Source of the DNA: Lachnospiraceae bacterium C1.1
GTDB lineage: Bacteria; Bacillota; Clostridia; Lachnospirales; Lachnospiraceae
Assembly (NCBI GenBank): GCA_030434875.1
Contig: JAUISW010000001.1
Span: 3,486,001 to 3,550,000 of the forward strand
Length of the DNA stretch: 64,000 nucleotides
Direction: 5' to 3'
How positions within the stretch are numbered: the stretch's first letter is position 1; every line of letters starts with the position of its first letter. The position numbers were made by a program, and so were the translations under genes. Under the pieces are notes generated by a model, which was not told the origin of the DNA, did no database searches, and was given only the letters and a program-made list of their open reading frames with translations. Of the stretch, positions 33,388-42,943 are shown piece after piece.

Positions 33388-34930
33388 ATGTAATTATTGG
33401 TGGGTAACACGTCCAAAGAGGAAATTAAATTCAATACCAGAGATTTTGTCTGTATTTGCAGGGGCAACTCTTGAACATCGCTGGGATGGAAGTAGAAACC
33501 TTCACGTACAGTTTGAAAATGATTTGGAAGAAGCTGGATTAAAGAGAGTTGGATCAAGAAGAGATGGTGGTGGTTCTGGCGGAAGGACTTATGCTGCGTG
33601 GTTAAGGTCACTTGGTTTGATTTGCGAAGAAACATCGTCAAAGCAGGTATACTTAACGCTTGCAGGAGAAGCTATAATTGAGGGTAAATCACCAGTTAAA
33701 GTTTTGAGAAAACAAGTGCTTGAATATCAGTTTCCTTCTCAGTTTTCACAGTCTGTTGGAGTAGATGAGCGTTTTAGGATTAAGCCGTTTAGGTTTCTAC
33801 TTAAGTTGCTTATGGATGATAGGATTTCTACACTGTCAAAGGAAGAAGTTGGAAAAATTGTTATAACAGAAGCTGAGACAGACAGAGATTTCGAAAAAAT
33901 AGTTGATAGGATTATAAAATATCGAAACTATGGTGATGAAGTCCTTGCAGATGACTTTTTTGAAAAATATATTCCTGAAGCTAATCCGGAAGCAAATGAT
34001 CCTTATCAGAAATTGACAGATATTGCTAATACGATGTTTAATTGGCTGGAATATACACAGCTGGTTGGACGTGATGTTGGAATTATATTTATTCCTGATG
34101 AAAGCAAACCGGAAGTTGCGAATATATTATCAGAAAAAAGTAGCTTGATATCAAATCCGAATGATTCGGAATTCTTCCAAAGACGCTATGGTATAGATCC
34201 GTGGCATAAAAAAGATACAAGAAATCTGTTAGCTACAAAAACAGTAACATCGAAAAGCATAGATATACAAAAGATAAAAAATGCGTTGATTATTCTTGCA
34301 TCTAAAAAGCCTATTCGAGCAATAGATGGTCCTGTAATTGATTATGTGGTTGATATAACAGGGGCGGAAAGAGCTCTTGTGGAAGATACGTTGCTTTCTA
34401 CATATCCGCATGGTTTGATTGGTGGTTTTTTGGCTAATTACTATGAGATGGCTTTTAAGGGGACGGAAGAAGCAGTAGAATTTGAAAAGGCAACTACAGA
34501 ATTATTCAGAGATGTATTTGGATTTAACGCGATTCATCTTGGTCAGACTGGTTCAAAATCAGCACCGGATATATTGTTATTGTCTGATTCTGAAGGTTAT
34601 CAGGCAATTATTGATAATAAAGCATACAGCAAGTATAGTATAACTGGAGATCACCATAACAGGATGGTTCATAATTACATTGAAAAAATCAGTAATTACA
34701 GCAACTCAGATTATCCAATTGGATTCTTTAGCTATATTGCAGGTGGATTTATTTCAACGATAGATAAGCAGATTGCATCAGAAGTTGAAGAGTCAAAGGT
34801 TCATGGATCGGGAATTACAGTTGCAACATTTATAAAAATGATTGAAAAGAATGCAGATTCACCTTATAGTCATGCAAAATTGAGAGATATTTTTTCTCTC
34901 GATAGAGAAATAAAAATGGCGGATATATAA
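33380..34930 (+). CDS. AlwI-like type II restriction endonuclease
   Basis: 516 aa, ATG 33380 overlapping the methyltransferase stop. The N-terminus YWWVTRPKRKLNSIPEIL and the DNA-binding helix region that follows match the AlwI family as I know it. A PD-(D/E)xK site is visible near residue 415-430: SAPDILLLSDSEG, then IIDNKAYSKY. AlwI-family enzymes recognise short asymmetric sites (AlwI cuts near GGATC), but the specificity here cannot be read from sequence. The tight overlap with the methyltransferase supports one restriction-modification unit. A terminator follows. Confidence 0.82.
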   Translation: MSKCNYWWVTRPKRKLNSIPEILSVFAGATLEHRWDGSRNLHVQFENDLEEAGLKRVGSRRDGGGSGGRTYAAWLRSLGLICEETSSKQVYLTLAGEAIIEGKSPVKVLRKQVLEYQFPSQFSQSVGVDERFRIKPFRFLLKLLMDDRISTLSKEEVGKIVITEAETDRDFEKIVDRIIKYRNYGDEVLADDFFEKYIPEANPEANDPYQKLTDIANTMFNWLEYTQLVGRDVGIIFIPDESKPEVANILSEKSSLISNPNDSEFFQRRYGIDPWHKKDTRNLLATKTVTSKSIDIQKIKNALIILASKKPIRAIDGPVIDYVVDITGAERALVEDTLLSTYPHGLIGGFLANYYEMAFKGTEEAVEFEKATTELFRDVFGFNAIHLGQTGSKSAPDILLLSDSEGYQAIIDNKAYSKYSITGDHHNRMVHNYIEKISNYSNSDYPIGFFSYIAGGFISTIDKQIASEVEESKVHGSGITVATFIKMIEKNADSPYSHAKLRDIFSLDREIKMADI

Positions 34931-34943
34931 AAACATATTAAAA

Positions 34944-34979
34944 CAAAAAAAGCTTGGCAATTATGTCAAAGCTTTTTTT
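34944..34979 (+). terminator. Rho-independent terminator
   Basis: AAAAAAGCTT and AAGCTTTTTTT form an A-T rich stem around a loop containing GGCAATTATGTC. Confidence 0.65.
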
Positions 34980-35054
34980 GTTTTAAAATTTAGCTTTTGC
35001 TGCAAATTAGTATTTTGTGATGTATAATATTGAAAACAAGAGGAGGTATACATT

Positions 35055-35435
35055 ATGGCAAATATTGGAAAATATGTTGTAACTGTAAAAAAATCACATT
35101 TAGATTGGGGTGAGTTTAGAAATCCTACTAATAGGGAACCGATAAAGGGAGAATCTTATGTAAAAATACCTTCTGATGCGGCTAGAAGATTAGATATTAA
35201 AAGAGGGGATGTTTTTACAGCACTGTTTACTAATGGTCATACTTCAATGAAAATAAAAGCTTCAGGAAATGGACCATATGAGAATGGAATCCAATATGCA
35301 AAACAATTTGAAGGTGTTGGTACTGGTGCATGTAAAGCATTTACTCCTTGGTATAAATCTTGTAATACAGTGGTCGGAGATAGAATTTTAGTGGAAATTA
35401 TATCATCATCAGAAATTAGATTTACCAAAATGTAA
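35055..35435 (+). CDS. Hypothetical protein between endonuclease and Vsr, 126 aa
   Basis: Beta-rich soluble protein: YVKIPSDAARRLDIKRGDVF, TALFTNGHTSMKIKAS, CKAFTPWYKSCNTVVGDRIL, VEIISSSEIRF. The IPxxxAxxLxIxxGD pattern resembles small DNA-binding barrels of the AbrB or B3 kind, so it may be a sequence-binding accessory of the restriction system. That is inference; I do not recognise the family. SD GAGGAGG precedes ATG and vsr follows 37 nt later. Confidence 0.6.
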   Translation: MANIGKYVVTVKKSHLDWGEFRNPTNREPIKGESYVKIPSDAARRLDIKRGDVFTALFTNGHTSMKIKASGNGPYENGIQYAKQFEGVGTGACKAFTPWYKSCNTVVGDRILVEIISSSEIRFTKM

Positions 35436-35472
35436 TTTGAAATTGTATGGGGTTATTATAGGAGTAAGCAGG

Positions 35473-35916
35473 ATGTCTGATAATTTAACACCTAAACAGC
35501 GCAGAAAAAATATGCAAAGAATTCGAGGGAAGAATACTAAAATCGAAGTTGTTCTTAGGAAAGCTTTATGGCATCGGGGATACAGGTATAGAAAGAATTA
35601 TAGTAAATTACCAGGGCATCCAGATATTGTTCTCTTGAAATATAAAATTGCAATTTTTTGTGATGGAGAATTTTTTCACGGCAAAGACTGGGAAATTTTG
35701 AAACCACGTTTAGAAAATGGAAATAATGCGGAATATTGGATAAGTAAGATTTCAAGGAATCGTGAGCATGATGATGAAATTAATAAAAAATTATTGTTTC
35801 ATGGCTGGACGGTTATTAGATTTTGGGGGAAAGAAATAACCAAGAGTACGGATGAATGTATAAAGGTCATTGAAGAAACTATATTTGATATGAAATTAAA
35901 TAGTGATATACAGTAA
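35473..35916 (+). CDS. vsr: Very short patch repair endonuclease (Vsr)
   Basis: 147-aa Vsr: MSDNLTPKQRRKNMQRIRGK, catalytic Asp51 in LPGHPDIVLLKYKIAIF, then CDGEFFHGKDW with the conserved His, and ISRNREHDDEINKKLLFHGW near the end, followed by VIRFW. Vsr nicks 5' of the T in T:G mismatches made when 5-methylcytosine deaminates, which fits the C5 methyltransferase 3 kb upstream. ATG 35473 has AGGAG 8 nt upstream. Confidence 0.95.
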   Translation: MSDNLTPKQRRKNMQRIRGKNTKIEVVLRKALWHRGYRYRKNYSKLPGHPDIVLLKYKIAIFCDGEFFHGKDWEILKPRLENGNNAEYWISKISRNREHDDEINKKLLFHGWTVIRFWGKEITKSTDECIKVIEETIFDMKLNSDIQ

Positions 35917-36007
35917 AAGAGAATGTACGATAGTATAAAGATAATTTAGATTTCCTTGAATATATTAGCTCATGAATAGCATTATAGATGAAAGCAGGGG
36001 AAAGAAT

Positions 36008-37501
36008 ATGAAAAAATATGGATTTCTATTTGGTGCAGGTGCTGAGCTTGCATATAATCTGCCTTCTGGAGGGAAGTTTGCACTTGATATTTTTAGGCAC
36101 GATACAACGGCTTCCAAAGAAGAATTCAAAAGGATGCGTGATGAAGTTGATTCTACAACGTCATATGCTGGTGATTGGCTTCCGCAGGATTATCGTACTC
36201 GTAATATTGGAACATTTGGAAAGACTGTGTTTGAAAACATCATTTCCAGTACGGTTGAACACAGACGAAATAATATCATTGAATGTGTGAATGCCTTTGA
36301 TGATGTGGCTACAAGAGTACTATCAAAGATGGATGATGATGTAAATGGGGCATTTCGTAATCTTTTGAACAGGGAAGTCAGAAACATTAAGTTATCACAG
36401 GATATTAGCTATAACGATTATTTCAAAAAGGGAAATTCTCTATTTGAGAGTAATTATTTCTCTTCGCTACTACTGGTCTACAAAGAACTGACGAATGATA
36501 GTGCTAAACCTTTTATTGGAAAGATTCTTCTTTCGATAATGCAATTGCAGCTCGGCGCATTGAGCGAAGATCTTACGAGGAATATTAATGATAATCTGTT
36601 CCAGAAGAAGGACGATGGAATTGATCTTTTTGATGATTTTGGAGAGTTGATACAAATTAATTATAAGTCAGCCGGTGTATCTGGATTAGAGCTTCTTGTT
36701 GAGAAACATGAAATCAGTAATAATTCAGATGTGGCTATTATACAGCAATTTGCTCAAGGAATAATCGAGGACATCTATGCTTCAGTTCTAGATTACAAGA
36801 CGCTTATAGACACAAACTGGCATAGTCTGTATTGCCCAAAGTCTGATTGGATGAAGTTTTGTAGGATTTCAATATTTCTGCTTACAGTCCGTGAATATAT
36901 TTCAGACATTGGTAAAAAAGCGCAACGCGATAATCCTGATGGGTATTATAACATGCTGAAGGATTCACTATCAGATGGTGCATTTGAAATATCGGGAATT
37001 GGTACAACAAACTACAATAGCTTGATAACAGATATTTTAGGACTGAATGATATTATATTTTTAAACGGATCTATATCTGTTTGGTACGATCCGTACCTGA
37101 ATAAAATAGGAAAAAGAGAAGAATTGTCTAAGGATGAAGGGCATATTGTTGTTCCTTTGATATTTACACAAAGTGGCACAAAGCCGATGACATCAATAAG
37201 CATGTCTGAAAAGTATGTTGATTTGTACCGTGCTTGGAGAAAAGCGGACGCTGTTGTTTCTGTTGGATTTGGTTTCAATGCAGATGATGAGCACATTAAC
37301 GGTATTTTGAGAACGTTGGTTAATGATGATAACAAGGATCTTTATATTGTTACGCCAGGCAAGAAAGATAAATCTGAGGAGATTGCTATGCAGAAGGCAA
37401 AAGCTTTGAAGATTTCTGATGCAAGCAGAATTCACATAATAGCTGTTGATGAAAAAGGTTATGTTGATGGCAAGCAATGGACAAAAGTACTGGGGGAGTA
37501 A
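36008..37501 (+). CDS. SIR2-like NAD-binding protein
   Basis: 498 aa. The N-terminus FLFGAGAELAYNLPSGGKFA has the GAGxSxxxGLP-type glycine loop of sirtuin folds. Later, GTTNYNSLI (compare TTNYD), IIFLNGSI (compare the catalytic HG; here Asn-Gly) and VSVGFGFNADDEHINGIL complete the Rossmann pattern. The large insert (about 60-300) is helical. SIR2-like proteins without deacetylase features often act as NAD+-depleting defence effectors. The partner may be the next gene, which starts 8 nt after this stop. ATG 36008 has GGGGAAAG upstream. Confidence 0.7.
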   Translation: MKKYGFLFGAGAELAYNLPSGGKFALDIFRHDTTASKEEFKRMRDEVDSTTSYAGDWLPQDYRTRNIGTFGKTVFENIISSTVEHRRNNIIECVNAFDDVATRVLSKMDDDVNGAFRNLLNREVRNIKLSQDISYNDYFKKGNSLFESNYFSSLLLVYKELTNDSAKPFIGKILLSIMQLQLGALSEDLTRNINDNLFQKKDDGIDLFDDFGELIQINYKSAGVSGLELLVEKHEISNNSDVAIIQQFAQGIIEDIYASVLDYKTLIDTNWHSLYCPKSDWMKFCRISIFLLTVREYISDIGKKAQRDNPDGYYNMLKDSLSDGAFEISGIGTTNYNSLITDILGLNDIIFLNGSISVWYDPYLNKIGKREELSKDEGHIVVPLIFTQSGTKPMTSISMSEKYVDLYRAWRKADAVVSVGFGFNADDEHINGILRTLVNDDNKDLYIVTPGKKDKSEEIAMQKAKALKISDASRIHIIAVDEKGYVDGKQWTKVLGE

Positions 37502-37509
37502 GAGATAGT

Positions 37510-38454
37510 ATGAAATCAAATGTATTTATAGATGAAGAAAAGAAAAAATATGCTACAAGTGATGATAATGTGTTTTTAAGCTTTTTGGTAAGTAAAGGTT
37601 TATATGATGAAATAAAGATTACTCCAGATAATATTTGGGAATTAGCTTCCGTAGTTGAGGGAAGTACAAAAATCGATGTTTTTTGTAAGGATTGTGGCGA
37701 GAAAAGAGTCTTTGCTTCAGAAAAGGTATATAAACATTTAAGATATGGTCATGAAGTTAACGATAGATCGGTAGGGGAAGAGCTTATTACTTGGCAGCAA
37801 GAACAAAATATTCATCGTTCGATAGATGATGATAGTTATGATAATTGGACATGGAGTAATAACCGTATTGCATATGATACGAGAATAATGGCATTTAGGT
37901 TTCATTGTGCGAAGAATCCTTCACACCGGTTAGATTATGTCGTTTTAACTGATGGAAATATAATGAGAAAAATTGGCCAATTTCCATCAGTTGCAGATTT
38001 GTCATTTCCGAAACTGAAAGAGTTTAGAAAGGTTATGACCTCTAGAGATGATGAAAAAGAACTAAAAAGGGCTATTGGCTTGTATGCAAATGGTATAGGA
38101 ATAGGTTCTTTTGTATATCTAAGAAGAATTTTTGAAAGAATAGTTGATAAGGCATCTAAAAAAGCTATTAGTGATGGTAAATATAAAGAAAAAGAACTGC
38201 TGGATTTACGTGTGAACGATAGGGTGAAAAAACTTTCTGGTTATTTACCTCAAGCTATAGTAAATAGTCCTGTTGCATATGGAATAATAAGTAAAGGAAT
38301 TCATGAGTTGAGTGAGGAAGAATGCACAATATATTTTCCTGTATTGCAATCTTTTATTATGATGGTTTTGAGACAATGGGAATCAATTAGAAAAGAGGCA
38401 GAAGAAGCCGAAAAATTGCAAAAGGAATTAAATAGTATAGCTTCAAATATCTAG
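37510..38454 (+). CDS. Unknown protein with Cys motif, downstream of the SIR2-like gene
   Basis: 314 aa. A small zinc-type knuckle is visible (DVFCKDCGEKRVF, about residues 55-67, with a further FHCAKNPSHRLDYV at about 130-143). The C-terminal part contains FVYLRRIFERIVDKASKKAI and YGIISKGIHELSEEECTIYF, a conserved helical pair I associate with widespread proteins of unknown function that may be HEPN-like. The gene follows the SIR2-like gene with no gap for a promoter, so the two probably work together. Confidence 0.6.
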   Translation: MKSNVFIDEEKKKYATSDDNVFLSFLVSKGLYDEIKITPDNIWELASVVEGSTKIDVFCKDCGEKRVFASEKVYKHLRYGHEVNDRSVGEELITWQQEQNIHRSIDDDSYDNWTWSNNRIAYDTRIMAFRFHCAKNPSHRLDYVVLTDGNIMRKIGQFPSVADLSFPKLKEFRKVMTSRDDEKELKRAIGLYANGIGIGSFVYLRRIFERIVDKASKKAISDGKYKEKELLDLRVNDRVKKLSGYLPQAIVNSPVAYGIISKGIHELSEEECTIYFPVLQSFIMMVLRQWESIRKEAEEAEKLQKELNSIASNI

Positions 38455-38686
38455 ATTTTTGTATAGCCTACTACCTCTGGGAACACAAATATTTGTAAAT
38501 GCTCATTTTTTCAAGAAAAAGATAGAAATATTTTAAAATGTCTATGAATACATAATTTCATCTGCACTTGGGATCAACTATACAGGAAAAGACAGAGAAG
38601 CATATCGAGCATGTAGTTCATATTTATAGAACAGGATCCAGAAGTAAAGGGAAAGAAGTCATAGTTTTACTATAGGGGGAATTACG

Positions 38687-39166
38687 ATGGATTCTTATGA
38701 GTTTGTGAAAGAAAAGGTAAGTGAATTACTAACTATAGTTAGGGAATTAGAAGAGAGATTTCCGGGAAGAAAGTTTACATTAGATGGACACCTGTTGGGA
38801 AGTATAGGAGAAGTTCTTGCAGAATATTACTATGGGATAAAATTATATCCGAACAGCACGAAAACTCATGATGGACACGTTGATGGAAAGAATGTCCAAA
38901 TCAAGATAACGCAGGGAACGTCTGTAGACATTATGGATATACCGGATTACTTGATAGTATTATTTCTGCGTAAAGAATAAGGAACTGTTTATGAGGTCTA
39001 CAATGGACCGTGTGAATGGTTAAATGAGTGCAAACCGACAAAAAGCGGATGGTTTTCTCGTCAACTTACTAAAATTGCTGATATTGATAAAAACATAAAT
39101 GATGATGAACGTATTAAATGTATTAGAACTATAGAAAAATGGGATAAAAGCATGAAGAATTTATAA
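38687..39166 (+). pseudogene. DUF6998-like protein gene with in-frame stop
   Basis: SD AGGGGGAA precedes ATG 38687. The first 97 codons carry LEERFPGRKFTLDGHLLGSI, GEVLAEYYYGIKLYP, and KNVQIKITQG, then TAA at 38978-38980. Reading on in the same frame gives GTVYEVYNGPCEWLNECKP up to TAA 39164-39166 with no shift, which is the expected continuation of the family. A single nonsense mutation, or less likely readthrough, explains it. Confidence 0.75.
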
Positions 39167-39430
39167 TGTTCTATACGATGGAAAGACGAGAAGAAGATTC
39201 TTGATGTTTGATGAGGAGTATTATTTAAAACGGAACCATCAAAGAATTTAGATAATATATATATTCCGATGGAACAGACATCGATGGAGATGGTGCAAAA
39301 TTCACCTGAAGACTTTAGGGGGAGTTGCATCGAAAAATATGCTTGGAATCTATTCTGAACAGCAGGTGTGATTTTTGTGTTGGGGTTATAAGCGACTAAT
39401 TTGATTGAGATGCCATAGAAGGAGTAAAAA

Positions 39431-41155
39431 GTGAAAAAGGGAATAATATTACTAATAATTGCAGCTACTATGGGAGTGATCATCTCAGCGTGTGGGAATA
39501 GTCGTGAACAGGACAGTGAGGCTGATATAAAAGTAGAATCATCGCAGGCAGAGGCAACTGAAAGTGAAAGAGAACCCGAATCAGAAACGACAGAGGAGGT
39601 TAAAGATGAAGCCAAATTTGAAAATATTTCTGAAGATGAACTGGCAAATATAGATGAAAAGCTAAATTCACGCGAATATAGCGGTTTTCTGGATAAGGGA
39701 TTTGATCGTCTGGAAGATATAGATTGGAAGGCTGTTTTTTATGATGGTGCCGGTATTTCAACTACAGAGATTTCTGAAAGGGAAAAGCAGGCCCTGAAGA
39801 AAGAGCTGCATATCGAAGAATTATATGGTGATGTAACTGCTATTTCAAGGCAGGATATGTCTGATTTTATATTGAGTCATACTGGTTATGAAACAGATGC
39901 AAAAGAGTTAGCGGTTGATGGCACATATTTGGAAGAATTCGATAAGTATTATTTCATTCATTTTGATACGAACTATGTTCCTTTTAAATGTCTCTCAGGG
40001 CTAAAATATGGGGATTTGTATCAGGTAACGTTGCAGTTTGATAATTCAAATGAAGAAGATTGGGCAAATAAGCCTCAAAGGTTATTGACTTTCGAAGATA
40101 AAAACGGGGTTTTTGAGCTGAAATCAAATATTATAGATTGGTCAGAAGATAGTGATTCGGAACAAAGTTTTGAAGTTGATCTTGGTGAAGATGGAAAGGC
40201 ATGGCTCTATACATATCAAGGAGATAATGAAAGTGGAGCACATATTAACATTGTGAAGAATGGAAATCTTGTTGATAGTACTGATACATCGCGTACATGG
40301 GGTGATGACGGGTGGATCATGAATACGGTCAAGGCTATTGGTTTTGTGGATTACGATATAGACGGGAATAATGATATGGTCGTAATTGGTGATACCTCTA
40401 ATGGTGAAAAGATTCTCATATATCATCATAATACTGAAGATGATGCTGATTTATATCAGAACCTATACACTATAAATGATGAATTGGGGAAGTATGTAGA
40501 AAAAAATGTTGCCAGCAGTACGATAAGTGAAGTTAGAAAGTGCTTGATGAACGAGTATGAAAGTTCTGCAAAGGACTGGAAAGCAGCATACAAGCATATT
40601 ATACGTGTATTCGATATCATGGGAAATAAGGGGGAATACAAAACAGAGTACAATTATGATCTACTTGATATAGATGGTGATTCGCTAAAGGAGCTTATTA
40701 TAGATAAAACCGGTTATGCATGCAGTCTTTACTCGTATAAAGATGGACATATCATCTGTCTTATGGACAGTTGGGGATATGGAGCTATGGGCAATCATGG
40801 ATATGAATATGTTCCTGGAAAAAACTGCTTATCGAATTTTAATGCTGATTTTGCAGGGCTTATAGGTAAGCAATACTATATGGCAATTGAGGAAAGTAAA
40901 CTTGTAACTCCATATTGGTCGGTAACATATAACTTTGATGATAAAAATGAAAATGGTGAGCCTGACGATGACGAGATTGAAGGAAATACTTTTGAGGATG
41001 GAGTAGGCGAGACACTTTATTATTCTGATTATCCCGATCTGTCAGAGGATGATGTCAAAAGAAAGATTGAGGAATTATCTTCTTACACTTATGAATACTT
41101 GACTGGTACTAAGTCAAAAGATGAAATATATGCGATTATTGATGGTTCTAAGTGA
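39431..41155 (+). CDS. Large lipoprotein of unknown function
   Basis: 574 aa with a lipoprotein signal: MKKGIILLIIAATMGVIISA followed by Cys21. An acidic Ser, Glu and Thr rich linker runs to about residue 60. The body contains two DxDGxxxxE/D-like calcium-binding type motifs (YDIDGNNDMVVIGD, LLDIDGDSLKELIID) of the FG-GAP/VCBS kind, suggesting an extracellular beta-propeller-like or calcium-stabilised domain. GTG 39431 is the start, with AAGGAG 7 nt upstream. No neighbour indicates its task. Confidence 0.75.
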   Translation: MKKGIILLIIAATMGVIISACGNSREQDSEADIKVESSQAEATESEREPESETTEEVKDEAKFENISEDELANIDEKLNSREYSGFLDKGFDRLEDIDWKAVFYDGAGISTTEISEREKQALKKELHIEELYGDVTAISRQDMSDFILSHTGYETDAKELAVDGTYLEEFDKYYFIHFDTNYVPFKCLSGLKYGDLYQVTLQFDNSNEEDWANKPQRLLTFEDKNGVFELKSNIIDWSEDSDSEQSFEVDLGEDGKAWLYTYQGDNESGAHINIVKNGNLVDSTDTSRTWGDDGWIMNTVKAIGFVDYDIDGNNDMVVIGDTSNGEKILIYHHNTEDDADLYQNLYTINDELGKYVEKNVASSTISEVRKCLMNEYESSAKDWKAAYKHIIRVFDIMGNKGEYKTEYNYDLLDIDGDSLKELIIDKTGYACSLYSYKDGHIICLMDSWGYGAMGNHGYEYVPGKNCLSNFNADFAGLIGKQYYMAIEESKLVTPYWSVTYNFDDKNENGEPDDDEIEGNTFEDGVGETLYYSDYPDLSEDDVKRKIEELSSYTYEYLTGTKSKDEIYAIIDGSK

Positions 41156-41260
41156 TTGAAAAGTATTATATAGAATTTTTTGAATGATATGAGATTCGAT
41201 TCGAGAAGATATATGCAAAATTATTGATTTTGTGAAAAGGTGTGTAGCGGAGAATGAATC

Positions 41261-41809
41261 ATGAGCAAGCACAAAAAGATAAACGGCAAGTTACTTCAGA
41301 TGAATAAGGGTTATAGTCAGCTTAAAAATATTCAAAAGATGAAGATCAGTGACTGGATGTTTGAAGCATATAAGAAGCAGAGCGATACCGGAATTTCTGA
41401 CGAAGAAGCTGCCTGGTATGTCAGCGATAAGATTGATGAAGCTGAGATATGGGTTCCGAACTTTAATATTGAGAAGAAATATAAGTCGATGAAAAGCCGG
41501 TTTAAGAACAGGCTTGCAGCAGAGAAAGTACCTCAGCATATTTATCAGATGGAGTCATTGCTGGATAAAGCTACAGCTCGATTGGATACGCTGGAGAAGA
41601 TAATCGCAGAATATAAAGAATTTCAGCCGGAGCTTAAAAAGTTGGAGGAGTATTATACCAGCCAGCAGTGGAAGGATGATTTTGCGATGGATGAAGCTGG
41701 TGAGTTTCCGGATAAGCTCAAGCGTGGAGTGCTTTCGGAGGATGGGATTTACAACTTGCTTGAACGTAATAAGGGAATGATGGATTGGATAAATGAGTTT
41801 TATAGTTAA
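41261..41809 (+). CDS. DUF4298-containing protein
   Basis: 182 aa. The C-terminal 80 residues contain the DUF4298 pattern: an amphipathic helix LDKATARLDTLEKIIAEYKE, then LKKLEEYYTSQQWKDDFAMD, EFPDKLKRGVLSEDGIYNLL. The N-terminal part is charged and helical with no match. DUF4298 proteins are small helical proteins of unknown function. The 3' end overlaps the start of the broken acetyltransferase gene by 17 nt, suggesting they formed one operon. Confidence 0.75.
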   Translation: MSKHKKINGKLLQMNKGYSQLKNIQKMKISDWMFEAYKKQSDTGISDEEAAWYVSDKIDEAEIWVPNFNIEKKYKSMKSRFKNRLAAEKVPQHIYQMESLLDKATARLDTLEKIIAEYKEFQPELKKLEEYYTSQQWKDDFAMDEAGEFPDKLKRGVLSEDGIYNLLERNKGMMDWINEFYS

Positions 41810-42239
41810 GCATTTTAATGAGTTAAGCACCACGGAGCTCTATGAGATATTAAAAACAAGATTTGAAATCTTTGTTACCGAGCAGGAGTGTATTTATCAG
41901 GATCTCGATGATAAAGATCAGGATGCATACCATGTTTTTTGTTGGAATGATTCCGGCAGAGTTGCAGGATGTCTCCGGGTATTTTGGAAAAATCATGATG
42001 AGACAGCGGGCGTAGCTTAGATTGGCAGAGTGGTAACATTGGAGCATGGTAAAGGAATAGGTGGAAAGATGCTTCATGAAGGTGTCAGGGTTGCCACAGA
42101 TATACTGAAGGCGAAGAAAATATACCTTGAAGCACAGGAATATGCTATCGGATATTACGCAAAGGAAGGCTTTGAGGTTGTATCGGAGCCATTTATGGAG
42201 GATGGTATTCCTCATGTGAAGATGGAGAGGACGCTATAA
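41793..42239 (+). pseudogene. ElaA-type GNAT acetyltransferase with in-frame stop
   Basis: MSFIVKHFNELSTTELYEIL then RFEIFVTEQECIYQDLDDKD and AGCLRVFW are the N-terminal half of an ElaA-like acetyltransferase. TAG at 42018-42020 interrupts it; the same frame continues IGRVVTLEHGKGIGGKML (acetyl-CoA loop GKGIGG) and ends with YYAKEGFEVVSEPFMEDGIP. Only this one change separates the halves. The product would lack its cofactor site unless read through. Confidence 0.88.
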
Positions 42240-42295
42240 ATTTTTTGTTGGCGGGTTATATGCAACTAATCTGATAAGTTTAGGAGACTGATTTT

Positions 42296-42526
42296 TTGAT
42301 AATAAAAGGCGACAAGTATATCGTTGAAATTGAAATTGATGAAACATATACAGTTGATTCAATGGACAATAAGAAATATGATTACGTTTTTAACACTGAA
42401 GGATACAAGCACTCAGACTTTTACAAAGCCTTAAGTGTTTCTGTATCTTCAGAAAATGAGGAGTATTCGATTGTACTAGTTGGTGACTACTTTAGCTATG
42501 ATGTGGATAATGTAATTCTTGCTTGA
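42296..42526 (+). CDS. Hypothetical protein, 76 aa
   Basis: Small acidic beta-rich protein starting at TTG 42296 (TTAGGAGA lies about 10 nt upstream): IKGDKYIVEIEIDETYTVDS, then YIVLVGDYFSYDVDNVI-like strands. There is no recognised family. It lies just after a sequence resembling the leader of the lipoprotein gene at 39431 and in a row of three small genes of the kind often seen as toxin-immunity genes; that role is a guess. Confidence 0.5.
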   Translation: MIIKGDKYIVEIEIDETYTVDSMDNKKYDYVFNTEGYKHSDFYKALSVSVSSENEEYSIVLVGDYFSYDVDNVILA

Positions 42527-42535
42527 AAAGGTGAT

Positions 42536-42871
42536 TTGGAAGTGGCGAAACATGAATTTGGCATTATGAATATGGATCCGAAAAGTAATGTAAGATATGA
42601 CGATTATGAACCGGAAAAATATGGCTGTATTTCGGTTCACGATGATTATATTTTGCCATTATTAGAGCGTTTATCATGCATGGATTGCTTTTGGCATACG
42701 CTAGATAATCCAAAAAAGAATCTTGCATATTGGGGTGTAACACTTATTCCGCCGGATTCGTTACAGCAATTTATAGAATCTCATGCAGGAATGGCTGGAA
42801 CTGAAGAGTTAAAAGGGCTTTTAGTAAAAGCAAAAGCTGAGAATAAGTTTGTTATCCATTTCGGTATATAA
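42536..42871 (+). CDS. Hypothetical protein, 111 aa
   Basis: Probably starts at TTG 42536 (AAAGGTG upstream) or GTG 42542, 9 nt after the previous gene. It contains MDPKSNVRYDDYEPEKYGCI, LERLSCMDCFWHTLDNPKKN and LAYWGVTLIPPDSLQQFIES. The alpha/beta layout with a Trp-rich centre suggests a small soluble enzyme-like or immunity protein. No family is recognised. Co-transcribed with 42296-42526. Confidence 0.6.
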   Translation: MEVAKHEFGIMNMDPKSNVRYDDYEPEKYGCISVHDDYILPLLERLSCMDCFWHTLDNPKKNLAYWGVTLIPPDSLQQFIESHAGMAGTEELKGLLVKAKAENKFVIHFGI

Positions 42872-42943
42872 ATGCCTATTTGAAGAGGAGAGCTAATACA
42901 GCATTTTAGCGGAGATTTGATATAAAGGGTTGGATGAGTAAGC

